Source: an uncultured Eubacteriales bacterium | Lineage (GTDB): Bacteria; Bacillota; Clostridia; Oscillospirales; CAG-272 | NCBI GenBank assembly: GCA_934373635.1 | Contig: CAKROZ010000010.1 | Coordinates: forward strand, 7,954-71,953 | Reading direction: 5' to 3' | DNA length: 64,000 nucleotides | Part shown: positions 8,178 to 16,274 of the stretch, in pieces | How positions within the stretch are numbered: the first letter of the stretch is position 1 | Layout: the number at the start of each line of letters is the position of its first letter | Position numbers and translations under genes: made by a program | Notes under the pieces: generated by a model | Told to the model about the DNA's origin: nothing | What the model saw: only the letters and a program-made list of their open reading frames with translations | Database searches by the model: none

Positions 8178-9032
8178 TCAGGATTCGACGCGCCCGAAAG
8201 TCACGGGCACCTGCAAGCGTAGAAACATGCCCCGTCTGTCCCCGTCGAACACGTTGAATTCCGTCAGCACCTCACAGATATAATCTCCCGCGATGTGCCA
8301 GCCGTTCTCGCGGCAGGCGGCGAGGAGCTTTTCCGCGTAGCCGGGCTCGTCGTCGTAACGGTCGAGATAGATACAGGCATACATTCCGCTGTCCGATATC
8401 ACCGTGTCGCGGAAGCGTTCGGTGTCCCTGTGATCGATGAAGGCGAAGACGTCCTTTGCGCGAAGGCGCCCGGCGAGGTAGTCCTCCATGGCGATGCTCG
8501 TCCCCGTCGCGTAGGAATGAATGTGCGAAAGTCCCCGCTCCGCGAGCGCATGGCGAAGATTCAAAAGCTCCTCCTCGTAGTCGCGGATGTCCCCTTCGTA
8601 AAAATTCTTTCGGCACGGAAGCCCCAAAAGGTAACGACGGTCAATGTATTCGAGCGCGATGGTGCCTTTGACGGGGGATTTCCGATAGCGTTCCACGCTG
8701 GCGATCGCCCGCTCCACCGCGTCGTGGCGGGATTTCAGCTCCCGCATCTGACGATGGATCTGCTCGTTTTTGCGGATGAGGATCGACTCAATCAGGGTGA
8801 TGTCCTCTTTTCCGAGCACCTCGCGGATCTCCGAAAGGCTCATGCCGAGCTCCTTCATGTAGGCAATCATATCGAGCCGCGCGTTCTGCGTGATGTCGTA
8901 ATAACGATACCCGCTCTCGGGATCCTTCTCTCGCGGCGTGAGGAGCCCGAGCTCGTCATACAGCCGAAGCGTCGCCACGGTCAGATGATTCATCTCTGCC
9001 ATTTTGCCGATGGAAAGCAAGTCTTTTTTCAT
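8178..9032 (-). CDS. MerR-family transcriptional activator with effector-binding domain
   Basis: 284 residues. The N-terminal winged helix-turn-helix reads L-L-S-I-G-K-M-A-E-M-N-H-L-T-V-A-T-L-R-L-Y-D (residues 5-26), followed by the wing motif G-Y-R-Y-Y. A dimerisation coiled coil spans about residues 75-118. The C-terminal 155 residues resemble the GyrI/BmrR-type ligand-binding fold that senses hydrophobic or cationic compounds. The start at 9032 follows a GGAGAA site; an in-frame ATG 24 bases further out lacks one. It probably controls the adjacent dehydrogenase promoter, whose spacer fits MerR binding, and perhaps its own gene through the inverted repeat at 9044-9074. Confidence 0.9.
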   Translation of the reverse strand: MKKDLLSIGKMAEMNHLTVATLRLYDELGLLTPREKDPESGYRYYDITQNARLDMIAYMKELGMSLSEIREVLGKEDITLIESILIRKNEQIHRQMRELKSRHDAVERAIASVERYRKSPVKGTIALEYIDRRYLLGLPCRKNFYEGDIRDYEEELLNLRHALAERGLSHIHSYATGTSIAMEDYLAGRLRAKDVFAFIDHRDTERFRDTVISDSGMYACIYLDRYDDEPGYAEKLLAACRENGWHIAGDYICEVLTEFNVFDGDRRGMFLRLQVPVTFGRVES

Positions 9033-9043
9033 GTTTTTTCTCC

Positions 9044-9074
9044 AAAAAACTCTCATCTGCGGATAGAGTTTTTT
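9044..9074 (-). repeat. Inverted repeat in the merR leader
   Basis: AAAAAACTCT (9044-9053) pairs perfectly with AGAGTTTTTT (9065-9074) just upstream of the MerR ribosome binding site. The plus strand reads ACTCTCATCTGCGGATAGAG, close to the dyad in the dehydrogenase promoter, so it may be an autoregulatory operator or an RNA hairpin. Confidence 0.6.
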
Positions 9075-9125
9075 CGTTGATTTCCGAATATGGAAGTCCC
9101 TTCCGACCCGGCTTTTTGCGGGTGG

Positions 9126-9377
9126 TCAATCGTTCTTTGCAAAGTAGTGCTCCTTTGCGTAGAGGAAGTGCTCCTCGAAGCGGCGGGCGGCGAGCTTACT
9201 TGCCTTTCGCCACGGCGTCAGCATATCGAAGGCGTGATACAGTCCTTCGTAAATATCGATCTCTGCCTCGACGCCTGCGGCGGGCGTTGTCGTTTGCTTT
9301 TTCCTCGGGGTGAGGATCAGAAGCTTCAGGCACCCGCCCTTTGAGGGAATCTTCACTTTTTTCGTTCGGCAGTTCAT
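9126..9377 (-). pseudogene. Internally deleted alpha/beta-hydrolase (acetyl-esterase type)
   Basis: The 83-codon frame joins what look like the two ends of an esterase. Residues 1-27 match the start of an acetyl-esterase-type hydrolase (V-K-I-P-S then L-L-I-L-T-P), and the last 50 match its end: I-D-I-Y-E-G-L-Y-H-A-F-D-M, holding the catalytic histidine, then W-R-K-A-S-K-L-A-A-R-R-F. The HGGG oxyanion segment and the G-x-S-x-G nucleophile elbow are absent. The family normally has about 280-320 residues, so roughly 200 residues have been removed while the frame stayed open. It cannot be an active esterase. Bases 9378-9577 hold no gene. Confidence 0.7.
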
Positions 9378-9577
9378 AGGTCCCTCCGTTGCTCCTGCGG
9401 TGTCTTTTGCGGGGTGCGAAAGGCTTTTTTCGTGCTTCTTGCCTTTCGCTTTTTTATATCTCCTTATATTTCTGTATCTTCCTTACGTCCCGCCCTTATA
9501 TTCTTATGTCTGATCTTGTATCGTCCTTATATCCCGAGAATCCCTCCCCTGTGCCGGGGCGGGGTGTGGGCGGCGCT

Positions 9578-10375
9578 TTATTTTAGGAGCTTGCGAATGA
9601 GTGCGCACTGCATTCTCTTCGGGAGGAGGGAGAGAAGGAGAAGTCCCAGGTTCCGATTGACGGTGTAGGCGAAGGCGGGATGCTTTTTCGAGAGGATGCG
9701 AAGGGTCTTGCGCCCGATCACATCGGGGGAGACGCTCTTCGCCTCCACGCGGTTCACGATCTCGTGAAAGCGCGCGGCGTTGTAGCGGTAATGAACCGTT
9801 TTCTCACAAAAGGTATCGAGTGCCTCGACCGATGCGCCGAGCATTCCCGTCTTTACCGCTCCGGCGCGGAGCACCGAGACCGAGATGCCAAGAAGCTGAA
9901 GCTCCATGCGGAGGGAATAGGCGTATTTATCGAGCGCCGCCTTTGTGACCGCGTAAATTCCCGTAAAGGGGAGCGGGTCGAGAGGGGCGAGCTCACTTGT
10001 CGTCATCAGGACTTTTGTGCCAGATTTCATGAGCGGAAGGAATGTTTTGTTTACATAATAGGCGGAATACAGGTTGACGTGCAGAATCTTATCAAAGGCT
10101 TCGCTCTCCATTTCCACGAGGGAGTCGAGCATATAGATGCCGGCAAAATGGAGGACGGCATCGAGCCTTTCCGTCCTTTTTGCCACCTGTGAGAAGGCGC
10201 CGCGCACGCTCTCCTCGTCCGTCAGATCTGTCGCGAAGGGGAGGACGTTCTCTTCCCTGCCACTGTCGGGAATCCTTTTATCGAGTGCGAAGACGAAATA
10301 CCCGTCCGCGACGAGGGCGCGCGTCACCGCGCGCCCCATCCCGCCATAGGCGCCCGTGACCAATGCGTATTTCAT
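9578..10375 (-). CDS. Short-chain dehydrogenase/reductase (SDR)
   Basis: A 265-residue classical SDR. The cofactor motif T-G-A-Y-G-G-M-G is at residues 7-14, D-L-T near 51, a variant H-F-A-G segment near 76-79 (usually N-N-A-G), and the catalytic Y-A-V-T-K near residues 140-144 with the partner serine in T-T-S-E just before. The substrate is unknown. It starts one base after the stop of the TIM-barrel gene upstream, so the two are co-transcribed. The hydrophobic C-terminus (L-G-L-L-L-L-S-L-L-P) may bring it to the membrane; a similar tail occurs in the SDR at 41248. Confidence 0.88.
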   Translation of the reverse strand: MKYALVTGAYGGMGRAVTRALVADGYFVFALDKRIPDSGREENVLPFATDLTDEESVRGAFSQVAKRTERLDAVLHFAGIYMLDSLVEMESEAFDKILHVNLYSAYYVNKTFLPLMKSGTKVLMTTSELAPLDPLPFTGIYAVTKAALDKYAYSLRMELQLLGISVSVLRAGAVKTGMLGASVEALDTFCEKTVHYRYNAARFHEIVNRVEAKSVSPDVIGRKTLRILSKKHPAFAYTVNRNLGLLLLSLLPKRMQCALIRKLLK

Positions 10376-10376
10376 A

Positions 10377-11294
10377 TCAGAGATGCGAGAGGATATGGCG
10401 TGCGGCGTTCATGCCGACGATGCTACCGACCTCGCCGCTCTCCATGCCCTCAAACTCGACCGAAACATAGCCGTCGTAGTCGCTGTCGCGAATGACTTTC
10501 AGTGTCTTCCAGACGTCGAGGTCGCCCTGCGCGAGAATCGAGCCGCGGAGCATATACTCGCCCGAGTTCGTCGAGAACCACGAGCCCGCATCGCAACGGA
10601 AGAGTCCGCCGACGCCCGTCAGACGGTCGGCGGGGCGGATGTAAAAGTCTTTGAGATGCACCATCTTCGCATAGGGGGCGCACTTTTTCACCGCGACGAG
10701 GGGATCCTCGTCCACGCAGACAAAGTTGCCCGTATCGAGGAGCAGACCGTAATTGTCCCGTCCGACGGCATCGACGAGCCGCAGAACGCGGTCGGAGCCG
10801 TTGACGAAGAAGCCGTGATTTTCGAGCAGGGTCACGATCCCGTACTCTGCCGCGTAGTCGGCGAGCTCTCTCGCCCCTTCGACGGCATAGGGAAAATATT
10901 TTTCAAACGCGAGAGGCGTATTGAGCTCGAGGGGGCGGCGGAAGGAGGAGATGTCATGCCGCATCATCGGTACACCGAGCTTATGCGCGACGTCGATATG
11001 GCGTTTCAGGCGCTCGACCTCGTGCCGCCGCTCGCCTGCGTCGTCCGACAGCAGATTTGCGAGGACGGCATAGTTCGAGAGCGGGAGGGAAAGCGCCGCG
11101 GACAGCTCGCGGATCTCGCCGATCAGCGACTCGTTGAATTCTCCCGTTTTATCGTCGTGGAGGGTGAAGCCGAAGGGCACGATCTCCATATGCTCCGCAC
11201 CGTTCTCCGCCGCGAAGCGCATCGCGTCCAAAATCGACTTCTTCCCCGTCGTGATGTCCTCATTCAGGCTATAGCTTGTCAATCCGATTTTCAT
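10377..11294 (-). CDS. Xylose-isomerase-like TIM-barrel protein (sugar phosphate isomerase/epimerase family)
   Basis: 305 residues with the AP-endonuclease-2/xylose-isomerase barrel pattern: an I-G-L-T-S-Y-S start, E-H-M-E-I near residue 35, L-L-E-N-H-G near 156, L-L-L-D-T-G-N near 185, H-L-K-D near 214 and V-S-V-E-F-E near 278. The acidic residues and histidines sit where the family binds a divalent metal. Such enzymes isomerise or epimerise keto-sugars or inositol derivatives. The tight pairing with the SDR (one-base gap) suggests a small oxidation/isomerisation step on a polyol or sugar. The exact substrate cannot be read. Confidence 0.85.
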   Translation of the reverse strand: MKIGLTSYSLNEDITTGKKSILDAMRFAAENGAEHMEIVPFGFTLHDDKTGEFNESLIGEIRELSAALSLPLSNYAVLANLLSDDAGERRHEVERLKRHIDVAHKLGVPMMRHDISSFRRPLELNTPLAFEKYFPYAVEGARELADYAAEYGIVTLLENHGFFVNGSDRVLRLVDAVGRDNYGLLLDTGNFVCVDEDPLVAVKKCAPYAKMVHLKDFYIRPADRLTGVGGLFRCDAGSWFSTNSGEYMLRGSILAQGDLDVWKTLKVIRDSDYDGYVSVEFEGMESGEVGSIVGMNAARHILSHL

Positions 11295-11387
11295 GTTTTT
11301 ACTTCCCCGCCCTGCGGGGTTCCTTTCCTTAAAATATAAAATATAAAGTATAAAATAACATCAAAAATAAGCGGTCGCGTGCGAATC

Positions 11388-11867
11388 TCAGCGCGCGGTG
11401 ATGTCCGCCGTGCGGTACGGGAGAAGGGTCAGGAGCGCGGCGGGAGACATCTCGACCTGAAAGCCGATCTTCCCCGCGCTGAAGAAAAAGCGGTCGAGCG
11501 TCGTTACGCTCTCGTCAATGACGGTCGGAAAGGTCTTCTTCATCCCGAGCGGAGAGCAGCCGCCGTGGATATAGCCCGTCAGGGGCAAGAGCTCCTTCGA
11601 CTTGATCATCTCGATGCTTTTCTCACCGACGGCGACGGCGGCGCGCTTCGGATCCAATTCGCAAAGGACGGGGACGAGAAAGACGTAATGCGCGCCGCTC
11701 TTGCCGACGGTGACCAAGGTTTTGAACACCTTCTCGGGCGGTTCTCCGAGTGCCTTTGCAACGTCGGCACCAGAAATTGCCCCGGATTGTAAATAATTGT
11801 GTGCGGTATACTCGATCTTTTTCTGATCGAGCAGGCGCATGACGTTGGTTTTTTCTTCTTTTTGCAT
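11388..11867 (-). CDS. ybaK: Cys-tRNA(Pro)/Cys-tRNA(Cys) deacylase, YbaK/EbsC family
   Basis: 159 residues, the standard length of stand-alone trans-editing domains. The signature K-T-L-V-T near residues 48-52, the D-P-K-R and E-K-S-I-E segments, and G-Y-I-H-G-G-C-S-P-L-G-M-K-K near 98-110 (the loop carrying the Gly-x-x-Ser-Pro-x-Gly motif) all fit YbaK, which hydrolyses mischarged cysteinyl-tRNA(Pro). It is transcribed alone from a promoter at 11966-11994 (TTGCCT, 17 bases, TATACT) divergent from the MATE exporter. A second family member lies at 44527-45000; that one is shorter and more diverged. Confidence 0.9.
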   Translation of the reverse strand: MQKEEKTNVMRLLDQKKIEYTAHNYLQSGAISGADVAKALGEPPEKVFKTLVTVGKSGAHYVFLVPVLCELDPKRAAVAVGEKSIEMIKSKELLPLTGYIHGGCSPLGMKKTFPTVIDESVTTLDRFFFSAGKIGFQVEMSPAALLTLLPYRTADITAR

Positions 11868-11965
11868 GACTGACTCCGTGATTTTTCGACTTTTTTCTCC
11901 GCCCGTTCGGGGGGCGTTGTTCTTTTCTTTGGGGAACGGTTTTTCTCCTATTTTTTCTCCGTTTC

Positions 11966-12046
11966 AGTATAGCACAAATTTCCGAAAAAGGCAAGAAAAA
12001 ATTTTTGAAAAACCGATTGACAAACGCCCCCCCGCTTGTGTATAAT
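11966..12046. promoter_or_regulatory. Divergent promoter pair for ybaK and the MATE gene
   Basis: Minus strand: -35 TTGCCT (11989-11994) and -10 TATACT (11966-11971), 17-base spacer, for ybaK. Plus strand: TTGACA (12017-12022) and TATAAT (12041-12046), 18-base spacer containing a run of seven C, for the MATE gene. Confidence 0.8.
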
Positions 12047-12074
12047 CGACTTGATGAAAGCAGGGGGCTTCGGT

Positions 12075-13544
12075 ATGAAAAAAACAAACATGCACACGGC
12101 ACTTCACCGCGTCGAGCCGACCGATCTGACCGTCGGTTCTTCCGCGGGTACCATTTTCCGCTTTTCTCTTCCTGTCATTCTTTCTTATTTTCTGCAACAG
12201 ATCTATACTCTCAGCGACGCGGTGATCGTCGGTCAGACGCTGACCGCCGACGAGGTGGCGGGCGTCAACGACACGGGCGCGCTGATCTTTATCTTTCTGC
12301 AATTCGCCTTCGGCGTCAGCGCGGGCTTTTGCGTGGTGACGGGGTGTCGGGTCGGTGCGCGGGACGAGGCGGGCGTCCGACGTTCTCTCGCGACGCAGAT
12401 CTACCTCTCTTTTGCGCTGACGGTGCTTCTGACCGCCACGGCGCTACTGCTCCTCAACCCCTTGCTCGCGTGGATCCACGTCACGCCCGAAAATCCCTCG
12501 GTCTACCGTGCGGCATACACCTATTGCGCGCTGATCTTCGCGGGGATCGGGGCACAACTCTTCTATAATTTTATCTGCTCCTTCCTCCGCAGTCTCGGGG
12601 ATTCGATCACGCCCCTTCTCTTCCTGCTCTTCTCGACGGTGCTGAACATCGGACTTGACCTTTGCTTCATCCTCGTCTTTCGCATGGGGGTGGCGGGCGC
12701 CGCGATCGCGACGGTGCTTGCACAGCTCATCAGCACGATCGCGTGCTTCATTTACACGTTTGTGCACTATCCGCAGGTGCGGCTCCGCCGCGAGGACTTC
12801 CGCGTGACGCGGGAAGACATTACCTCGCATCTGACGCGTGGCATCCCTCTCGGACTGCAATTCTCGGTACTCGCGATCGGCATCATCACCATGCAGGCGG
12901 GGGTCGTAAAATTCGACATGTCCTCGGATGGGGTGATGGTATCGAACGCGGCGCAGAACGGCTTCGGCGCCGCCAATAAGATGGTGAATCTGATCTACAC
13001 GCCGATCTCGGGACTCGGGACGGCAATGACGAGTTTCGCCGCGCAGAACCTCGGGGCGGGAAAATTCGACAGGATCCGCCGCGGAACCTTTCAGGCACTC
13101 GGCATTATGGCTTTAACTGTCGCCGTTTCGGTCGCTATCGGGCTACTCTGCACGATCAACGGGGCGTACCTTTACCTCTTTTTGAGTGCCGATAAGGTGA
13201 CGGCGGAGACGATCCGCTACGGGAATACGCTCCTTACCGTCGATTTTTCGATGTTCCTCTTCCTCGGCTTTATTTTCGTCGTGCGAAACGCGGTGCAAGG
13301 CATCGGAAAATCAGGCTTTGTCCTTGCCGCGGGCGGTGCGGAGCTTGTCGCGCGGATCCTCGTCTGTACGTTTTTGCCCGCCGCCTTCGCGGGAGGTGAG
13401 GTCAGTGCCGCGGCGCCCGCCATCGCGTTTTACGCCTTGTGCGCCGCCGACCCGTGCGCGTGGATTGCCTCCGATCTTGTACTCTCGATCCCCTTCGTGC
13501 GGAACATTTGCCGCATGAATTATCGGTATGCGATGAAAAAATAA
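12075..13544 (+). CDS. MATE-family multidrug/Na+ antiporter
   Basis: A 489-residue membrane protein with about twelve hydrophobic helices and the MATE pattern: P-V-I-L-S-Y-F-L-Q-Q-I-Y near residue 35 and a repeat of the fold in the second half (I-P-L-G-L-Q-F-S near 260). Members export cationic drugs, dyes or metabolites using Na+ or H+ gradients. I start at 12075 because the promoter's -10 box at 12041-12046 puts the transcript start near 12053, which rules out the earlier ATG at 12036 and crowds the one at 12054; AGGGGG precedes 12075 by 7 bases. It is monocistronic and convergent with the next gene. Confidence 0.93.
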   Translation: MKKTNMHTALHRVEPTDLTVGSSAGTIFRFSLPVILSYFLQQIYTLSDAVIVGQTLTADEVAGVNDTGALIFIFLQFAFGVSAGFCVVTGCRVGARDEAGVRRSLATQIYLSFALTVLLTATALLLLNPLLAWIHVTPENPSVYRAAYTYCALIFAGIGAQLFYNFICSFLRSLGDSITPLLFLLFSTVLNIGLDLCFILVFRMGVAGAAIATVLAQLISTIACFIYTFVHYPQVRLRREDFRVTREDITSHLTRGIPLGLQFSVLAIGIITMQAGVVKFDMSSDGVMVSNAAQNGFGAANKMVNLIYTPISGLGTAMTSFAAQNLGAGKFDRIRRGTFQALGIMALTVAVSVAIGLLCTINGAYLYLFLSADKVTAETIRYGNTLLTVDFSMFLFLGFIFVVRNAVQGIGKSGFVLAAGGAELVARILVCTFLPAAFAGGEVSAAAPAIAFYALCAADPCAWIASDLVLSIPFVRNICRMNYRYAMKK

Positions 13545-13546
13545 AG

Positions 13547-13984
13547 CTACGGTTCCGAAATCTTTCCGAGCGAGATCACGCGCTTTTGCTTTCTTCTCGC
13601 ATAGCGAAGAGACGCCGCCGCTCCGTCGAAGTCGTGCGATACGCAGGCAACGACGACATCGGCATGATCGATCATCCATTCGTTTCGTTTGGAGACGGTG
13701 TAAGCCTTCGGGACATTTTCGAGTGGCGGATAGATCGATGTGTCGTATAAGCTCATATTGTAAAATCTGTCAAGATAAGGAATCACGAGAACGGAAATGA
13801 TCTCGCGATTCCTTTTTTTCATGCTTTGAACGACCTGTGCCGCGAGTCGGTCAAAGTTACCGTACCCGCCGAGATAAAACACGGTGGCGCCCTCCCCGAT
13901 CAGTGCTTCGACGCAGGCGGAGAGTCGATCGAGCAAGGGTCTGTCGCAATCGGTGTCGTCGTGACCGCAAAATGTTACCGTCAT
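13547..13984 (-). CDS. SLOG-family (DUF1273/YpsA-like) protein
   Basis: A 145-residue Rossmann-like protein starting M-T-V-T-F-C-G-H-D. Also visible are F-Y-L-G-G-Y-G-N-F-D near residues 37-46 and A-D-V-V-V-A-C near 109. The FCGHR-like opening and the GGYGxFD motif identify the SLOG nucleotide-binding superfamily, whose members bind nucleotide-derived ligands or cleave nucleotide conjugates. Its role here is unknown. It ends 2 bases from the convergently transcribed MATE gene. SLOG proteins in islands often sense nucleotide signals, but nothing around this copy indicates such a system. Confidence 0.75.
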   Translation of the reverse strand: MTVTFCGHDDTDCDRPLLDRLSACVEALIGEGATVFYLGGYGNFDRLAAQVVQSMKKRNREIISVLVIPYLDRFYNMSLYDTSIYPPLENVPKAYTVSKRNEWMIDHADVVVACVSHDFDGAAASLRYARRKQKRVISLGKISEP

Positions 13985-14093
13985 TTTTTCTTCCTCTTTG
14001 AAAATTTAGTAGATATACCGTATATCTATTATACACAAATAGGAGAATATTTTAAGTAAAATAAGCATAAAATATGTTTATCGGAGGAGAAAT

Positions 14094-14303
14094 ATGAGCG
14101 TAAAGAGTGTGTCAATCCGCATTGAGGAAGAAATGCTCGCAAAGTTATCGTCGGTCGCGGCATATGAAGGGCGAACGCTGAACAGTCAGGTATTGGTCTT
14201 AATTCGTGACGCCATCAAAAGCTTCGAGGCGAAAAACGGTCCGATCGAAATGAAAATTCCTCCCGAAAACAACGTAAAACCCGAGAGAAAGAAAAAACAA
14301 TAA
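14094..14303 (+). CDS. Ribbon-helix-helix (Arc/CopG-like) small DNA-binding protein
   Basis: 69 residues. The first 45 form a ribbon-helix-helix: strand S-V-S-I-R-I, helix E-E-E-M-L-A-K-L-S-S-V-A-A, turn E-G-R-T-L-N, helix S-Q-V-L-V-L-I-R-D-A-I. The Arc-like order of a short strand, N-S-Q-V and a C-terminal charged tail fits a dimeric repressor. AGGAG sits just before the ATG. No toxin gene follows (14304-14499 is empty apart from a terminator), so it is either an orphan antitoxin-like protein or a stand-alone regulator. Confidence 0.82.
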   Translation: MSVKSVSIRIEEEMLAKLSSVAAYEGRTLNSQVLVLIRDAIKSFEAKNGPIEMKIPPENNVKPERKKKQ

Positions 14304-14332
14304 ACCTGTTTCAAAACCGATGGCACGAGCGC

Positions 14333-14365
14333 AAAAAGCCTCCCCGTGAAAGGGAGGCTTTTTCT
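14333..14365 (+). terminator. Intrinsic terminator after the ribbon-helix-helix gene
   Basis: AAAAGCCTCCC and GGGAGGCTTTT flank the loop cgtgaaa, followed by TTTTTCT. The A-run in front also makes it usable from the minus strand. Confidence 0.92.
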
Positions 14366-14499
14366 ATGAGAATTCGCATCTTATATCTTGACGCGGGGAC
14401 AGGATTCACTGTCCTTTGCGGCAAAAAGGGTTCAATACGAAATATTACCGCAAACGAAAAAGACTTTGCGACGAAAATGAGCCTCTCGGCGAGGATTTT

Positions 14500-15186
14500 T
14501 CATTCATTTTTTCGATAGCGGTTGTCTATTCTTAAGATCTCGCCCTTGCCTTCCCGCAGAAGGCGGATCAGGTCTGCGGGGGTGCGGAGCTTCTCTTCAA
14601 ACGCCATGCCCGAGAGCACTGCCTGCGTCGGGAGGTGCAGGTCGGAGCCGCCCGTCCGGATTTTTCCGTAGGCGTCGGCGTAGACGGAGGCGAGGTCGTT
14701 CGTCCGTTTATCGCGTCCCGCGTTCAGCACTTCGACCCCCTCCACGTTCGGGAATAGGCGGATGTGGTCGATATAATGCGCGGTGCGGAAGGGATGCGCC
14801 TGCACCGCGAGGGCGCCGTGCGACGCGCAGAAGTCGCAATACTCCCGCATCGGCATCCGAAGGATCTCGGGATAGGAAGCGAGCGCTTCTTCATCCCATC
14901 CGTAGGTCAGGACGTCGGTGCCCTTATAAGAATATTCGAATCCGAAGAAAACATCGAGACGATCTCCCGCCTCTTCTTTGACCTCGCGATAGCCTTCGGC
15001 AAAGCGCTCGACCGCCTCGCGGTAGGGCAAGGTCTTATCTACGGTGGTATTCCCGTTCAGAAAGTGGTCGGTGACAAAAATTCCGTCGTAGCCATTCGCG
15101 AGATAGAGCTCCACGAGCTCCTGCGCGGACAGGCGACTGCACGCGCTGATTCTCGCCGTGTGGCAATGAAGCTCATAACGATACAT
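14500..15186 (-). CDS. PHP-domain metal-dependent phosphoesterase
   Basis: 228 residues. The PHP fold is recognisable from H-C-H at residues 7-9, F-V-T-D-H near 39-43, the central G-F-E-Y-S near residue 85, Q-A-H-P-F near 128 and G-S-D-L-H near 191, which supply the trinuclear metal site. Such stand-alone domains hydrolyse phosphoesters (histidinol phosphate, nucleotides or short oligonucleotides). The residues do not tell which. The start at 15186 follows AGGAGG; an upstream in-frame ATG lies within the promoter. It is expressed alone from the promoter at 15233-15261. Confidence 0.87.
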   Translation of the reverse strand: MYRYELHCHTARISACSRLSAQELVELYLANGYDGIFVTDHFLNGNTTVDKTLPYREAVERFAEGYREVKEEAGDRLDVFFGFEYSYKGTDVLTYGWDEEALASYPEILRMPMREYCDFCASHGALAVQAHPFRTAHYIDHIRLFPNVEGVEVLNAGRDKRTNDLASVYADAYGKIRTGGSDLHLPTQAVLSGMAFEEKLRTPADLIRLLREGKGEILRIDNRYRKNE

Positions 15187-15232
15187 GATACTGTCCCTCC
15201 TTCTTATTTCTTCCTTGATTTTTTCCGTAGTT

Positions 15233-15261
15233 ATTATAGCACACCGCCTCCGCGTTGTCAA
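15233..15261 (-). promoter_or_regulatory. Promoter for the PHP gene
   Basis: Minus strand TTGACA (15256-15261), 17 bases, TATAAT (15233-15238). Confidence 0.85.
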
Positions 15262-15397
15262 GAAAACCGCGAGTGGAGAATTCTTCCGTGCGGGGGAATT
15301 TTGCCGTAGTGAATTCCCAAAGCAAATTGCACTGTTGCATTTACTTTGAGGATTTACTTCCGCGGAAAAAGAAGGTGAAAGAATCGGTAAAACCCCC

Positions 15398-15426
15398 TTG
15401 ACTTTGCCGTTTTGATATGATAAAAT
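15398..15426 (+). promoter_or_regulatory. Promoter for the small repeat protein
   Basis: TTGACT (15398-15403), 17-base spacer, TAAAAT (15421-15426), 42 bases before the start codon at 15468. Confidence 0.75.
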
Positions 15427-15467
15427 AAAAAAGTAAAAGAATTTCCGTCCAAAGTGAGGGTTTACCT

Positions 15468-15845
15468 ATGGGAAAATGCAAGGAATGGTTTGACAAGGCG
15501 AAAGCTGCCTGTGTGCGCGCATGGCAGGCGACGAAGACCTTCTGCGTCAATCTGTGGCACAAGGTCGCCGATTTCTTTCGGCGTGCGGTTCCCGCCGTCG
15601 GTCACTTCTTTCGTGATCTTCCCCGCAATACGGTGAGCTTCTTTCGGCGTGCGATCCCCGCGACCGGGCGTTTCTTCCGCGATCTTCCCCGCAACACGGT
15701 GAAGTTCTTCAAGGAATTCAAGATGCCCGACAAGAAGGGGTGGCAGCGCATCTGGGACAAGGCGACGACGGGTCTTCTGATCCTGCTCTTCGCTTCCCCG
15801 CTTCTGATTCTCGCCTATATTCTGATCTGGTTCATGGTGAAATAA
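15468..15845 (+). CDS. Small membrane protein with duplicated amphipathic repeat, function unknown
   Basis: 125 residues. The middle contains two nearly identical units, F-F-R-R-A-V-P-A-V-G-H-F-F-R-D-L-P-R-N-T-V at about residues 37-57 and its copy at about 60-80, rich in Phe and Arg. They would form cationic amphipathic helices able to lie on a membrane. The last 25 residues (L-L-I-L-L-F-A-S-P-L-L-I-L-A-Y-I-L-I-W) are a transmembrane helix. The duplication is also clear in the DNA, with a period of 69 bases. The gene has a promoter, an adequate AGTGAGGG site and a terminator of its own. I do not recognise the family. Confidence 0.75.
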   Translation: MGKCKEWFDKAKAACVRAWQATKTFCVNLWHKVADFFRRAVPAVGHFFRDLPRNTVSFFRRAIPATGRFFRDLPRNTVKFFKEFKMPDKKGWQRIWDKATTGLLILLFASPLLILAYILIWFMVK

Positions 15846-15860
15846 GTCTTACATATCTCA

Positions 15861-15894
15861 ACAACACGGGTTGCCTTGCGGCAGCCCGTGTTGT
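15861..15894 (+). terminator. Hairpin terminator after the small membrane protein
   Basis: Fourteen-base arms (15861-15874 and 15881-15894, one wobble pair) enclose CTTGCG, followed by TTGTTA. Confidence 0.8.
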
Positions 15895-16205
15895 TTGTTA
15901 TAGGAAGAGGGAGGCGTGCGGTGCGCTGTTTTTTCTAAAGCGGAAGGGTCGTCGTATTCGCCGCATCATCGAAGCGGGAAGCCTTTTGCCTTTGCGACGA
16001 AGAGAGGCGGCGGAGGCTCTTCGTTTGCAAAAAAGAGGGACGGCGTGGATTTTCGCGCGGTTTTTCTCCTTTTCGCGAGCCTTCTTCTGTTGTCTTTCTC
16101 CTCCGCTCGGGCGACCGACGAAGAGGCTTTTCGCTTTTTTCTGCGCTTTCCCGCTTTTTCCCGCCGTGAATTTTCTTTTGTCTTCCGTTTCTTTTTGAAA
16201 TTCTA
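15895..16205. other. Intergenic stretch without a supported gene
   Basis: Frames are open here in several directions, but the proteins they would give are low-complexity Phe/Arg/Ser strings and none has a ribosome binding site. The plus strand is pyrimidine- and T-rich with many CTTTTCG and TTCTCC stretches. I see no gene. Confidence 0.6.
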
Positions 16206-16234
16206 TTGACAAATACCACCTTTGCGTGTATGAT
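16206..16234 (+). promoter_or_regulatory. Promoter for the ABC exporter operon
   Basis: TTGACA (16206-16211), 17-base spacer, TATGAT (16229-16234); the transcript would start about 35 bases before the ATG at 16275. Confidence 0.85.
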
Positions 16235-16274
16235 AATAAACGGAAAATCGGAACATCCTTCAGGAGGCATTTTT

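Noticed and set aside
10356..11339. Plus-strand ORF opposite the TIM-barrel gene
   Set aside because: The antisense protein has no recognisable domain, while the minus-strand frame carries the full isomerase pattern and a start next to the SDR operon.
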